Shown: positions 16,737-25,945, counted from the first letter of the stretch. The stretch is DNA of 64,000 nucleotides from Salinimicrobium xinjiangense DSM 19287 (GCF_000423585.1 NZ_AUIG01000011.1:62001-126000), one strand, 5' to 3'. Translations and numbers: made by a program. Notes: generated by a model from the sequence alone, not told the origin.

Positions 16737-17732
16737 TTACTCTCTCATAACAAACTTCGCATAAACAGGAAAATGGTCAGACCCTACCTTTCGTAATTTC
16801 TTCAAATCTGCAACAAAAAATTCTTTAGTCACGAAGAAATGGTCAAGCGGCCACCTCATCACCATAGAAGTTGCGTCAAAACTATTGTACAGCCCCCGTC
16901 CTATCCGCACATTCCGTAGATCACCCGACTGTTCAAAGAGCCTTGCTGTTTGAGACCAGGAGACATCATTAAAGTCTCCTGCCACTAAAGATGGGACATT
17001 TTCACTGGCAACAAGATCCCCCACCTTTAGCAGAGCCACTTCTGCTTCTCCAACATTGTCGGGATACTCCTCACTGGGCATTGGGGCAACCGGATGAACG
17101 GCGTGAAGCATAAAAGTCTTACCTGAAAGCATTTCCACCTTCGCATGAAAAGATGGGACATTTTTATGCTTGAGGTATTTCACCTTCTTTTCCTTCAGTG
17201 GAAGTTTGGAATACAAAGCCATTCCGTAGGCCTGATCATTGGGCTCCTCCATGAAGAATGGATAATTCTCTTTTAGAGTTTCCAGCTCGATCACCCACCA
17301 TTGATCAACTTCCATTGCTAAAAATATATCAGGATCTGAATCTCTAACAGCTTTCAGAAGTTCAGCCGATTCCCGGTTATCTATTAAAACGTTTGACAGC
17401 AAAATACTGACTGAATTTTCTTCGGAAAAATTTTCAACGGCATCAGGAACCGTCTTACTTCCAAACCAATAGGGAAATATCCGGATAGATTGTATGGCTA
17501 TAGCAGCAATCAAACCTGAAGCTAGCAAGAGCGAAGGCCACTTCCATTTTGTAGTAAGGGTACCAAAGATAAGCAGGCAAATTGCAGCAAGAATCCAATA
17601 CTGTAACCGTGGAAAATCCAGCACTTTTGAATACCAGTACGGTAGGTCATAGACAAGAGAAAGCAGGCTGGCGACTATAACAATGCAGCTAATGAGAATG
17701 ATGAAGTAGTAAAAGACTTTTCTAAAGTTCAT
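16737..17732 (-). CDS. membrane-anchored endonuclease/exonuclease/phosphatase family protein
   Basis: 331 residues from the ATG at 17732; a TTG two codons upstream is a weaker choice. Three helices at the N-terminus (about 6-28, 38-58, 64-85) are followed by an EEP-fold domain. Visible family residues: SILLSNVLIDN near 110, the metal-binding Glu in DIFLAMEVDQWW, a His in FMLHAVHPVAPMP, Asp/Asn in SLVAGDFNDVSW, and the C-terminal WPLDHFFV and VGSDHFPVYAKF with the catalytic His. The fold covers nucleases, sphingomyelinases and phosphoinositide phosphatases, so the substrate is open. The active domain is probably periplasmic. Confidence 0.88.
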   Translation of the reverse strand: MNFRKVFYYFIILISCIVIVASLLSLVYDLPYWYSKVLDFPRLQYWILAAICLLIFGTLTTKWKWPSLLLASGLIAAIAIQSIRIFPYWFGSKTVPDAVENFSEENSVSILLSNVLIDNRESAELLKAVRDSDPDIFLAMEVDQWWVIELETLKENYPFFMEEPNDQAYGMALYSKLPLKEKKVKYLKHKNVPSFHAKVEMLSGKTFMLHAVHPVAPMPSEEYPDNVGEAEVALLKVGDLVASENVPSLVAGDFNDVSWSQTARLFEQSGDLRNVRIGRGLYNSFDATSMVMRWPLDHFFVTKEFFVADLKKLRKVGSDHFPVYAKFVMRE

Positions 17733-17849
17733 GACCAATTTTTGAAATAAACGTTAAAATAAGAAAAACAGGACAAAACTTTTTCCTTTAATTCTTCCGC
17801 ACAGCCTGATGCAGCAATTAAAGTTACGGCATACGTAACACTAGAAAGT

Positions 17850-17965
17850 TTCCCACTAAGCCCACAAAGCTAAAAGAAAGAGCACAAAGAAAATCGTTTG
17901 AACCTGGAATTTGGCCCTCCTCCACTTTCCAGGCTTCGGCGGGTAAATACTTGTATCTTGGAATT
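17850..17965. repeat. dispersed spacer repeats
   Basis: A copy of the CACTAAGCCCACAAAGC/GAGCACAAAGAAA family, followed by TGGAATTTGGCCCTCCT...CGGCGGGTAAAT. The latter recurs at 21033-21085 and, reversed, near 48601-48645 and 52270-52320. Confidence 0.6.
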
Positions 17966-18030
17966 TTTTAAAAGATTCACCTAATGAGCTTAAAGAATTC
18001 TGTCTCGGATATATTTATTAAATTAAGGGG

Positions 18031-18438
18031 ATGCAAAAAGGTAAGTTTTTAAATATTCTTCTTGGAAGCCTTCAGGCGGTTAATGGCCTGAGTGCTTTGC
18101 TGGGCGGATATATGCTCATTGATGATCCGACAGGAGAAAGCCTGGCACTGGATGCGCAATGGCTGCAAAACACTCCCTTCCCAAACTACCTGATCCCGGG
18201 GATCGTCCTTTTTTTGCTGATAGGAATAACCAATGTCTGGGGAATGTGGCTCACCTTTAACAGGAAAACAAAACGCGCGGCTTTCGGAACTGTGTTCGGC
18301 CTGATCCTCATGGGCTGGATAATTGGACAGGTGATCTGGATAGGTTATAAAGATTTCCTACAACCCCTGTACTTCACGACTGGTCTGCTACAGACATTCG
18401 CCGGACTGGCTTTGGCCTCGCAAATGAAAAAAACCTGA
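18031..18438 (+). CDS. hypothetical membrane protein
   Basis: 135 residues with four predicted helices (about 8-28, 50-72, 85-105, 113-131). An exposed loop DDPTGESLALDAQWLQNTPFPNYLIPG lies between the first two. The product resembles small DUF-type four-helix proteins in flavobacteria, but I cannot name a family. It is monocistronic, with repeat-rich DNA on both sides. An AT-rich TATATTTATT stretch at about 18010 could be its promoter. Confidence 0.65.
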   Translation: MQKGKFLNILLGSLQAVNGLSALLGGYMLIDDPTGESLALDAQWLQNTPFPNYLIPGIVLFLLIGITNVWGMWLTFNRKTKRAAFGTVFGLILMGWIIGQVIWIGYKDFLQPLYFTTGLLQTFAGLALASQMKKT

Positions 18439-19183
18439 AACTTAAATAAATATAAGGTTTCTAAAATGTCATTTCGAACCTGCCTGCCGAAGGGCAGGGG
18501 AGCTTTTTCAGCGACTGAGACATCTCACGATTGTAATAAAACTTCTCACTAAGACTACGAAGTCAAAAAACAAGAGCACAAAGCAATTTGTCTCAAATTG
18601 GAATTTGGTGCTTGTAAATTGCAATTTCCTTAAGTTCACGCCGCAAAGCTCCATCGCAAAGAGCGCAAATTGGTGTGTCATTTCGACAGAGCCTTTTCTT
18701 TGAAAAAAGAAGAGGCGACGAGAAATCTCATCAGGTTTAACCTTCTGTTTAAAAGCAAATGGCTTCTGTCCTTTTTACTCATAGCTTTCTATTTTCTTTT
18801 GGAATTCGAGAATCTTTAATTTCCATTGATGAAAAAGAACCAATCCCGAGGCCTCGGGACCAGGCTTACGAAAATGGATCAAAATTTTTGAAGCCTTGGA
18901 GAAAATTTAGCCGGGGGAGCACGGTTCCAATTTGCGGGAGCAAAAATGGAAACACCTATCAAAAATCGTTTTGCCTGCATCCGACGACCGGAGGGAGAGG
19001 AATGCACAGCAAAAAAATGAACAAATATGAATAAAGACCAATATTTAATGACCGAAGGAAAAATTGAAGTTAAGAACAAAAGTTTATTTTTTGAATATTA
19101 AGAAGTTACCCCTATAAAAAATTACCATAACTTAGAACTCCTCCCCAGATCGTTTTCCTACGTAACCAATTATTCATTTAAAA
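18439..19183. repeat. repeat-filled spacer, 745 bp
   Basis: Contains a TGTCATTTCGA...CATCTCA element (18467-18527), copies of the GAGCACAAAG and TTGGAATTTGGTGCTTG families (18541-18670), and a second-type element with the internal arms GCCTTTTCTTT/AAAAGAAGAGGC (18676-18730). The last 400 bp hold a 91-codon open frame (18759-19034) that I do not believe is a gene. Confidence 0.65.
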
Positions 19184-20653
19184 ATGATAACACAATCAAT
19201 TCACACCCTGCAGAAAAAAGGCTTTCTCATAGCCATTCTGCTCCTTAGCACCGGGATGCTCTTTGCCCAGGAAAAATCTCAACAGATAAAAGATCTGCTG
19301 AATAAATATCACGAGTACGGTCAGTTCAACGGCTCTGCTTTGGTGGCTGATGATGGCAAAGTGGTCTTTTCCGAAGGCTTTGGGATGGCCAATATGGAAT
19401 ATGATATTCCCAACCGGCCGAATACCAAACACCGGATTGGCTCTATCACCAAGCAATTCACGGCAGTGTTGATCCTGCAACTTGTCGAAGAGGGAAAACT
19501 GGAACTGGACAAGCCTATTTCCAAATATTTACCTGAATATAACGGACCCGCGGCAAATGTGGTGACCATTCATCACCTGCTCAACCACAGCTCGGGCATT
19601 CCAAGCTATACTTCCTTTCCGGCGTTCTTTCAGGAACAAAGCCGGGATCCCTTCACTCCTGTGGAATTTGTAAAGACCTTTGCCGATTCTACCCTGCAAT
19701 TCAGTCCGGGGGAAAAATTTTCCTATAACAATTCCGGATATTTCCTTCTGGGGCATATTATAGAAGAGGTAACCGGAAAATCTTATGAGCAGGTATTACA
19801 GGAAAGGATCCTCGATCCCCTCGACATGAAGGACACCGGCTATGATCATCATGCTACTATATTGAAGAACAGAGCCGCCGGCTATGAAAAGCGCGGCAAT
19901 GATTATATAAACGCACCTTACCTGGACATGTCTATCCCATATGCTGCAGGTTCCCTGTATTCTACCGCCGAAGACCTGTACAAATGGGGCCGGGCTTTAT
20001 ATGGGGACAAGATACTTTCTGATGACTCCAAAGAACTAATGTTCAGTCCGCAAATTGTTGATGGTGACGCACATTACGGCTATGGATGGTCAATAGCAAA
20101 TTTACCCGTAGGTAAGTCGGGAGACAGCTTGCCGATCGTGGCTCACGGGGGCGGCATCAACGGTTTTAATACTTTAATCGTTCGCCTGCCCCGGGAGGAC
20201 GATCTTATCGTGCTGCTGAATAACACCGGGGGCACAAACCTGAGGGACATAGCCGTGGGCATCAACAACATCCTGCACGGAGAAGCAGCCGAAATACCAA
20301 AAAGATCCATTGCGATGGAGCTAATGCCGGTATTCGCAAAAGAAGGCGTGGACGCCGGACTTGCAAAATACAAGACGCTGAAGAAAGATGCCACTTTTGG
20401 TCTAAAAGAAGATGAAATGAACCAGGTGGGATATCAGCTGCTGAATAACGGAAAGATCAAAGAGGCCATAGAAGTCTTTAAGATCAACGTGGCCGAATTC
20501 CCCGATTCGTTTAATACCTATGACAGTTTGGGAGAGGCTTATATGATGGATCGTCAAAAAGAGAAAGCCATTGCTAATTATGAGAAATCCATAGAGATGA
20601 ACCCCAATAACCAGAATGGAAAAGATATGCTGGCGAAGATAAGGGCACAGTAA
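19184..20653 (+). CDS. secreted serine hydrolase (class C beta-lactamase fold) with TPR tail
   Basis: 489 residues. A signal peptide (about 1-29, ending GMLFAQ) directs export. The beta-lactamase/D-Ala-D-Ala-peptidase-like domain covers about 35-370: nucleophile motif SITK at Ser87-Lys90, second motif YNN at 181-183, and an HGG in place of the KTG near 322. The C-terminal 90 residues hold tetratricopeptide-type helices (NQVGYQLLNNGKIKEAIEVF; YDSLGEAYMMDRQKEKAIANY). Such proteins are usually esterases, D-aminopeptidases or peptidoglycan-related enzymes rather than resistance enzymes. Transcribed alone, or with the small gene 43 bp downstream. Confidence 0.88.
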   Translation: MITQSIHTLQKKGFLIAILLLSTGMLFAQEKSQQIKDLLNKYHEYGQFNGSALVADDGKVVFSEGFGMANMEYDIPNRPNTKHRIGSITKQFTAVLILQLVEEGKLELDKPISKYLPEYNGPAANVVTIHHLLNHSSGIPSYTSFPAFFQEQSRDPFTPVEFVKTFADSTLQFSPGEKFSYNNSGYFLLGHIIEEVTGKSYEQVLQERILDPLDMKDTGYDHHATILKNRAAGYEKRGNDYINAPYLDMSIPYAAGSLYSTAEDLYKWGRALYGDKILSDDSKELMFSPQIVDGDAHYGYGWSIANLPVGKSGDSLPIVAHGGGINGFNTLIVRLPREDDLIVLLNNTGGTNLRDIAVGINNILHGEAAEIPKRSIAMELMPVFAKEGVDAGLAKYKTLKKDATFGLKEDEMNQVGYQLLNNGKIKEAIEVFKINVAEFPDSFNTYDSLGEAYMMDRQKEKAIANYEKSIEMNPNNQNGKDMLAKIRAQ

Positions 20654-20696
20654 AATGAGCTTTTCAGCTGATATATACTGAAAAAATCCTAAACCC

Positions 20697-20864
20697 ATGG
20701 GAGGAAAGATCAACAAAGAATGGCATGCCGCACATAAGATGCCCAAAAATCCCAGCATGGATCAAAGGATCTCCTGGCATCTTGAACATGCGAAAAACTG
20801 TGACTGCCGGAATATCGAAGGCAAACTGGCGGAAGAAATGAAGAAAAGAGGAATTAAGTTCTGA
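20697..20864 (+). CDS. small conserved-looking protein, 55 aa
   Basis: The ATG at 20697 opens a 55-codon frame starting MGGKINKEWHAAHKMPKN and ending MKKRGIKF. It carries the pattern MPKNPSMDQRISWHLEHAKNCDCR, which I associate with small hypothetical proteins of soil and marine bacteria. The Cys-x-Cys and several histidines could bind a metal, but this is only suggested by composition. It lies 43 bp after the serine hydrolase and just before a strong terminator, which supports it being the last gene of that transcript. Confidence 0.65.
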   Translation: MGGKINKEWHAAHKMPKNPSMDQRISWHLEHAKNCDCRNIEGKLAEEMKKRGIKF

Positions 20865-20893
20865 AGCCGGTTCAATAGCCAACAAGCAAATAG

Positions 20894-20920
20894 AAACCTT
20901 CCCACTGCGGAAGGTTTTTT
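20894..20920 (+). terminator. rho-independent terminator
   Basis: AAACCTTCC (20894-20902), loop CACTGC, GGAAGGTTT (20909-20917), then T residues to 20920. Ends the serine hydrolase/small protein transcript. Confidence 0.9.
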
Positions 20921-20934
20921 GTTTTCCGTATTTC

Positions 20935-21430
20935 TGTCATTTCGAACCTGCCTGCCGGCAGGCAGGGGAGCTTTTTCAGCGACTGAGAAATCTCATGATG
21001 TTTAACCTACTAATAATTTTTTCAACCGGACCTTGGAATTTGGCCCTCCTACCCCTAAAAAGGCTCCGGCGGGTAAATGCTTGGAATTTTTGAATTTAAA
21101 TGTCATTTCGACAGAGCCTTTTCTTTTGGAAAAAAGAAGAGGCGACGAGAAATCTCATTATGTTTAAGCTACTAATATTTTTTTCAACCCTATCTTGGAA
21201 TTTGATGTTTAATTATTTGAATTTCCTTTTTGGTTTCACACTAAGACCACTAAGCTGAAAAAGTAAGAACACGAAGAAATTGTAACTCAAATTGGAATTT
21301 GGCCCTCCTCCGTCTAAAGTCTCCCTACTAATTTCTCGCAGAGATCGCAAAGCCCACAAAGTCAAAAAGAAGAGCACAAAGAATTTTGTCTCCCATTGGA
21401 ATTTGGTGCTTGGAAATTCTACGCACCCGT
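20935..21430. repeat. repeat-filled spacer
   Basis: A TGTCATTTCGA...TCTCAT element (20935-20996) whose centre is the perfect 20-bp palindrome CCTGCCTGCCGGCAGGCAGG. Next come the GGCCCTCCT...CGGCGGGTAAAT unit (21033-21085), a second-type element with GCCTTTTCTTT arms (21101-21158), and two copies of the CACTAAG/GAGCACAAAG...TTGGAATTTGGTGCTTGG family (21236-21420). Confidence 0.7.
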
Positions 21431-21439
21431 AACTACTCC

Positions 21440-21463
21440 TTAACAAAATTTTAATAAATTTAC
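21440..21463 (+). promoter_or_regulatory. recurring promoter-like element (copy at 21440)
   Basis: TTAACAAAATTT followed by TAATAAATTTAC, 72 bp before the start at 21536. It contains TAAATTTA, close to TAnnTTTG. One of at least six copies in the window. Confidence 0.5.
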
Positions 21464-21535
21464 TAAGGAACCGGAAATCAATTGGGATTACTCATTTTGA
21501 ATAGAAATGGATTTAAAAATTGATTCATTACATAG

Positions 21536-22108
21536 ATGAAAGACAAGCATATAAAATCTGAGATTCATGAAAAGCTAAATCAGGGGATCTCAAAGGCTGA
21601 TTTATATGATCAATTCAAAAACATAATTGATGATCAATCTCTTAAAAAAATCCTGGCATCAAGACCATCTTATGAATTAAGGCTCAAATTCAAAAGAACG
21701 CATTTAATCCTGTCAATAATCTGGATATTCTTTATTCTAATAGAATTACTTGGAGCATTTGACCTCATTGTCTCTTTTGATTTAAGATTTTTCATTTCCC
21801 TGATTGTATCATTTTACATTGCAATTAATATTTGGAAATTCGATGGCCGCTTTTTTCTTCCGGGCATTATTTGGTTCGCGATGACCATTTTTGGTTCCTT
21901 CCGTGAACTGACATCGGTTTATCAATATGATCCTGATTACGACATTTTTTTGGTCATCACAGCAATCTATTCCTCAATCCTGTTAGGAGGAATTATTTTA
22001 ATGTATTATATAAGAAAAATAGTGTTTAGTCATTTCAAATGGTTCCAACCCGAAATGGATGAAAACGATGAAATACAATTCGAAAAATCCACCCCTGACT
22101 CCATATAA
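21536..22108 (+). CDS. hypothetical membrane protein
   Basis: 190 residues. A soluble N-terminal segment (1-55, ISKADLYDQFKNIIDDQSLKKILASRPS) resembles a short helical regulatory domain. Four membrane helices follow at about 57-80, 84-100, 108-125 and 133-158, with an acidic tail. The family is not recognised. The gene is AT-rich compared with the enzymes around it and is preceded by the TTAACA...ATTTAC element shared with several other orphan genes. Confidence 0.6.
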   Translation: MKDKHIKSEIHEKLNQGISKADLYDQFKNIIDDQSLKKILASRPSYELRLKFKRTHLILSIIWIFFILIELLGAFDLIVSFDLRFFISLIVSFYIAINIWKFDGRFFLPGIIWFAMTIFGSFRELTSVYQYDPDYDIFLVITAIYSSILLGGIILMYYIRKIVFSHFKWFQPEMDENDEIQFEKSTPDSI

Positions 22109-22510
22109 AATGTTCCTCAAATCTCCGGGTCGCAAAGAAAGGCTGTGCGGTTTTGCTGTTTGCATTTTTCTGACCACCGACCACTGATTACTTTTTTCCC
22201 GCAGATCACGCAGATCTTCGCAGAACAACCATTCCCCAATTAACTAATTAACCAATCACCAATTAACCATTTTGGTGCTTGGTGCTTGGTGTTTAGAATT
22301 TCCTTCTTCTCATTCTCAAATCTTCAAATCTTCAAATCATCACATTTTCAAATCTCCCATTGGAATTTGGTGCTTGGTGCTTAGTGCTCAGTGATTGCTG
22401 CTTAATAATTCTTCTCTTTATTGTTATTTTATCATTGTTAATTGATTATTGCTAATTGTTAATTGTTCAATGAAAAACAATAAATTTACAGAAGCATCAA
22501 CAGAAATAAA
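22109..22510. repeat. repeat-filled spacer
   Basis: ACCACCG/ACCACTG heptads (22169-22185), the CAGATCACGCAGATCTTCGC unit with its TAACTAA-type heptads (22197-22268), then three in-register TGGTGCT-type heptads (22272-22292), an 8-bp CAAATCTT run (about 22317-22340), and the likely promoter AATAAATTTACAG (about 22479) of the aldo/keto reductase gene. Confidence 0.65.
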
Positions 22511-23449
22511 ATGGGAGATCAGGGAAATGGATTAAACCGCCGGGAGTTCTTGAAAGGATTGGGAAAGACTGCTTTGGCGACCGTAGTTTTAGGATCGGTT
22601 ACTTCAAGAATGTTTGGAGCCTTTAGTCATCCGGAAAATATTGGAATACCCACATTTACCCTGAACAACGGACTACAAATACCGGTTCTGGGATTTGGTA
22701 CAAGTACTTTAAATGACGATGTTGCCATTCGTAGTGTGTCCGATGCTATTTCGGTAGGCTACCGGCTTATCGATACTGCCCATATTTACGGCAATGAAGA
22801 AGCTGTTGGAGAAGGAATTAAGCAAAACGGGATTGACAGGAAGGAGCTGTTCATCACCTCCAAACTCTGGGTCGATGATGCAGGATATGAAAGTACAAAG
22901 CAGGCCTTTGCCACCTCTATAAAAAAATTAGGTGTTGATTATCTGGACCTATATCTAATACATCGTCCTAAAGGAGACGTAAAAGGTTCCTGGAAAGCTA
23001 TGGAGGAACTTTATGAAGCCGGAAAAATAAAAGCTATTGGGGTAAGTAATTTTCTACCGGAAGACCTGGAGGAATTGAAAACCTACTCAAAATTTGATCC
23101 CGCCATCAATCAGATCGAAGCACATGTTTTCTTTCAGCGGAAAGATTTCTATCCATACTTGAAAAAGTCAAGTACACAAATGGAGGCATGGTCTCCGTTT
23201 GCAGCAGGTCGGAATAACATCTTTAGTAACCCTGTACTTGCTAAAATCGGCAAAAAATATGACAAGACAATTGCACAGGTATGCCTAAGATGGCATTATC
23301 AAAGAGGGGTCGTGGCGATCCCAAGGTCTTCCCAAAAAGCACACATGAGAGAAAACCTCGACATCTTCGATTTCGAGCTTTCTCAACAGGACATGGAACT
23401 CATTAAGACCTTAGATTTGGACACCACTCAATTTCCGGAATGGGGGTAA
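22511..23449 (+). CDS. exported aldo/keto reductase
   Basis: 312 residues. The N-terminus NRREFLKGLGKTALATVVLGS is a twin-arginine signal, so the folded enzyme is probably exported. The mature part is an NADPH-dependent AKR barrel, with the tetrad Asp and Tyr in RLIDTAHIYGNEE, Lys in ITSKLWVDD and His in YLDLYLIHRPKG. The C-terminal cofactor motif reads VAIPRSSQKAHMREN. Cytosolic AKRs of the 2,5-diketogluconate reductase type are the closest relatives by motif; the Tat signal is less usual. The substrate is unknown. A DinB-like gene follows by 59 bp. Confidence 0.88.
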   Translation: MGDQGNGLNRREFLKGLGKTALATVVLGSVTSRMFGAFSHPENIGIPTFTLNNGLQIPVLGFGTSTLNDDVAIRSVSDAISVGYRLIDTAHIYGNEEAVGEGIKQNGIDRKELFITSKLWVDDAGYESTKQAFATSIKKLGVDYLDLYLIHRPKGDVKGSWKAMEELYEAGKIKAIGVSNFLPEDLEELKTYSKFDPAINQIEAHVFFQRKDFYPYLKKSSTQMEAWSPFAAGRNNIFSNPVLAKIGKKYDKTIAQVCLRWHYQRGVVAIPRSSQKAHMRENLDIFDFELSQQDMELIKTLDLDTTQFPEWG

Positions 23450-23508
23450 TTTGAGATGAAAAAACAGATTTAGATCGAAACCTTTCTCAGTTCCCATGAC
23501 AAACCTGA

Positions 23509-23955
23509 ATGAACATGAAAGAATTTTTCAAGGACATATTTGCATATCACAATCACTTTAACCAGAAGCTGACCGAACAACTGCTCAAGAACGAAATTAA
23601 ATTACCTGAACGTACTATCCCGCTCTTTTCCCATTCCATAAATGCGCACCAAATCTGGAATGCAAGAATAACGGGAAAAGAAGAATTGGGTGTACATGAG
23701 GTACATTCCTTGCGCGAATGTGCCCGATTTGATAATGAAAATTACAAGGAAACATTGAAAATACTGGAGGAACGGGAATTGAAAGACAGCATCTCATATT
23801 CAAATTCGAAAGGAGTCGAATTCAGTAATTCGATCCAGGAAATTCTATTCCATATAGCTAATCATTTCAGCCATCATAAAGGGCAAATAATATCCGATCT
23901 AAGACAAAGCGGAATTGATCCTATCGTAACCGATTACATTTTTTATAAACGATAA
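23509..23955 (+). CDS. DinB-family protein
   Basis: 148 residues with the four-helix-bundle pattern of DinB/YfiT-like putative metalloenzymes. Candidate metal-binding histidines are in HSINAHQIWNARI and in HIANHFSHHKGQI, the family's usual positions. Members include thiol-dependent transferases in other phyla, but those in Bacteroidota have no established reaction. An ATG two codons later (23515) is an alternative start. It probably shares a transcript with the aldo/keto reductase. Confidence 0.78.
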   Translation: MNMKEFFKDIFAYHNHFNQKLTEQLLKNEIKLPERTIPLFSHSINAHQIWNARITGKEELGVHEVHSLRECARFDNENYKETLKILEERELKDSISYSNSKGVEFSNSIQEILFHIANHFSHHKGQIISDLRQSGIDPIVTDYIFYKR

Positions 23956-24588
23956 ATAAAAGTTTCCCGCAGGTCAACAACTATTCCCCATCTTCCGTCT
24001 ACCGACTACCGACTAACGACTAACGACTATTTTCACACTAAGCTCACAAAGTCAAAAAAGAGGAGCACAAAGAAAAGGCTCCGAAAATGTCATTTCGAAG
24101 GAGCTTTTTCGCGACTGAGAAATCTCAACTACCGTCTACCGTCTAAAGTCTACCGTCTAATTTCACGCAAAGCCCCCAAAGCACCACCGCAAAGAGCGCA
24201 AAGAAATCTTTCTTCCTGAACACTGATCACTGACCACTGATCACTTTTTTCCCGCAGATCACGCAGATCTTCGCAGAACAACCAATCCCTAATCACTATT
24301 CTCTAATTAACCTATTTTGGAATTTGGTGCTTGTAATTTGATATTTCGAATGAATGTCATTTCGAAGGAGCTTTTTCAGCGACTGAGAAATCTTAGTATC
24401 CAACTACAGTTTACCGTCTATCGTCTAAAGTCTAGCGTCTAATTTCTTGCAAAGCCCGCAAAGTTCAACCGCAAAGGCCGCGAACGCCTTCTGCCAATTG
24501 TTTATTGATCATTGGTAATTGAAAAATCACCAATTAACCAATCCCCAATTAACTAATTCACCAGAATGAGGTTTCCCGTAACTGCACC
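23956..24588. repeat. repeat-filled spacer with heptad arrays
   Basis: Heptad arrays TTCCGTC/TACCGAC/TAACGAC (23993-24027), TACCGTC/TAAAGTC (24130-24157) and TACCGTC/TATCGTC/TAGCGTC (24412-24439). Short TGTCATTTCGAAGG...GAGAAATC elements at 24088-24127 and 24355-24395. Copies of the GAGCACAAAG and CAGATCACGCAGATCTTCGC units and ACTGATC/ACTGACC heptads (about 24221-24245). No gene is seen. Confidence 0.75.
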
Positions 24589-24612
24589 TTAACAAAATTT
24601 TAATAGATTTAC
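24589..24612 (+). promoter_or_regulatory. recurring promoter-like element (copy at 24589)
   Basis: TTAACAAAATTT then TAATAGATTTAC, preceded by GGTTTCCCGTAACTGC. Located 107 bp before the HEPN-motif gene. Confidence 0.5.
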
Positions 24613-24718
24613 AAAAGCATCTAAAAATTTAAAGAAAAGTAAATTAGACCCTAATTCAGAAAAATGTCTCATCATTCTACAACTTGTAACAACTAGAGCT
24701 ATAATTCCAATTTAAAGT

Positions 24719-25945
24719 ATGAACAAGTATCTTAAAGTTTTAAAAGAAAACAACCCTAAAATAGAAATTGAAATAAAAGATGATGTTTTCCATATTTTAA
24801 ACCCTTGGAATGATAAATCGGTTTCATTTGTTTTAAAGAAGGGTCAAAGATTAAGTTCTTTGGAACATATTACCTTTCCTGAACAACTGGTTGCTCTTTT
24901 TAATAAAAACAAATCCGAATTAGAATTTATATACGGCCCAATTGATAAGCAAAGTAATCTAGTCACAAGAAGTTTTGATTTCATATTCAAGGGTGAAAAG
25001 TTTTATTGTTCTTTTGACGGTTTTTCAGATTCATTGAAACTAATTGCGAAATCATTCAAAGAGAATTCAACAGAAAGCCAAACAGATTATAGACATTTGC
25101 GGTTTTTGCGAGATTTGTTGACGGATAATTTTTATAAAGATTTCTTCAAGGAAACGATCAACACAAGCTTTTACGTAACGGGCAACTTTGAACTTATTGA
25201 CTTTGATTTTGTTGGTCTATCAAAATCCTTAAACTTTTATATGTCCTTCTTTGATAGAGGGACACCCAAAATAGTTATTCATGCTAAGGAATATGAAGAG
25301 GAGAAATATAAAAATCCGTGTCTAAACGAATTATTTGATACTTTCCCAAAGACCATTAATTCGACTAATATTGATTCAACTCTTCTAGACACCTTTATGG
25401 TGGCGAATCAAACTGAGAATGTTAGACTAAAGTTTATATTTTATTTCCAAGTTCTCGAATATGCTTCTTATTACTATTTGGATAAGAAAATTCAGGACAA
25501 AATACGGAAAACTATGAATGACCCTGAGATTTATGACAAATCCGATTATTTCTCCAAAACCTTAATTGAAGAATTAAAAGATCACTTTTCGCAGAAGGAT
25601 GATTCCACTAAGCTCGAAAAAACTATTCTTGAAAATTGCTCAATTAAGGATATTCAGAATGAAATTGAAGTTAATAAAGATTTCTTTTCAAAAGACCTCG
25701 AGTTCGAAGGAGGATTAAAGATTAATAGAATTTTAAAAGGGGAACACGCCATTGAAAATCTAAAAGAGGGGGATTTAATATTAATTAAAAATAATATTGA
25801 AAGAATTAGAAATGTGTTGGTTCATTTAAGAGAATCAAGAGAAAATAAGGTTATTCTACCTTCACAGAAGAACAATCATAAACTTCTTCCCTACTTATAT
25901 CTCATTCGAAGAATTGCAGAAAAAGTGGCAATAAATTTTTCTTAA
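24719..25945 (+). CDS. HEPN-motif protein, possible defence or toxin RNase
   Basis: 408 residues, visibly AT-rich in all codon positions compared with neighbours, which suggests separate acquisition. No signal peptide or membrane segment is seen. The N-terminal half (1-200) is a beta-rich region I do not recognise. The C-terminal half is helical and ends in ERIRNVLVHLRESRENKVILP, with the R-x4-H arrangement (Arg364, His369) of HEPN ribonucleases. The surrounding pattern (RNxLVHxREsR...P, then a helix LLPYLYLIRRIAEKV) resembles the C-terminus of a family of large uncharacterised HEPN proteins and of ApeA-type abortive-infection proteins. RNA cleavage during stress or phage infection is an inference; the gene has no antitoxin-like partner beside it. 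Confidence 0.6.
   Translation: MNKYLKVLKENNPKIEIEIKDDVFHILNPWNDKSVSFVLKKGQRLSSLEHITFPEQLVALFNKNKSELEFIYGPIDKQSNLVTRSFDFIFKGEKFYCSFDGFSDSLKLIAKSFKENSTESQTDYRHLRFLRDLLTDNFYKDFFKETINTSFYVTGNFELIDFDFVGLSKSLNFYMSFFDRGTPKIVIHAKEYEEEKYKNPCLNELFDTFPKTINSTNIDSTLLDTFMVANQTENVRLKFIFYFQVLEYASYYYLDKKIQDKIRKTMNDPEIYDKSDYFSKTLIEELKDHFSQKDDSTKLEKTILENCSIKDIQNEIEVNKDFFSKDLEFEGGLKINRILKGEHAIENLKEGDLILIKNNIERIRNVLVHLRESRENKVILPSQKNNHKLLPYLYLIRRIAEKVAINFS

Noticed and set aside
18759-19034. 91-codon open frame in the 18.4-19.2 kb spacer
   Set aside because: Lies in repeat-derived DNA, has low-complexity composition and no neighbours or promoter supporting it.
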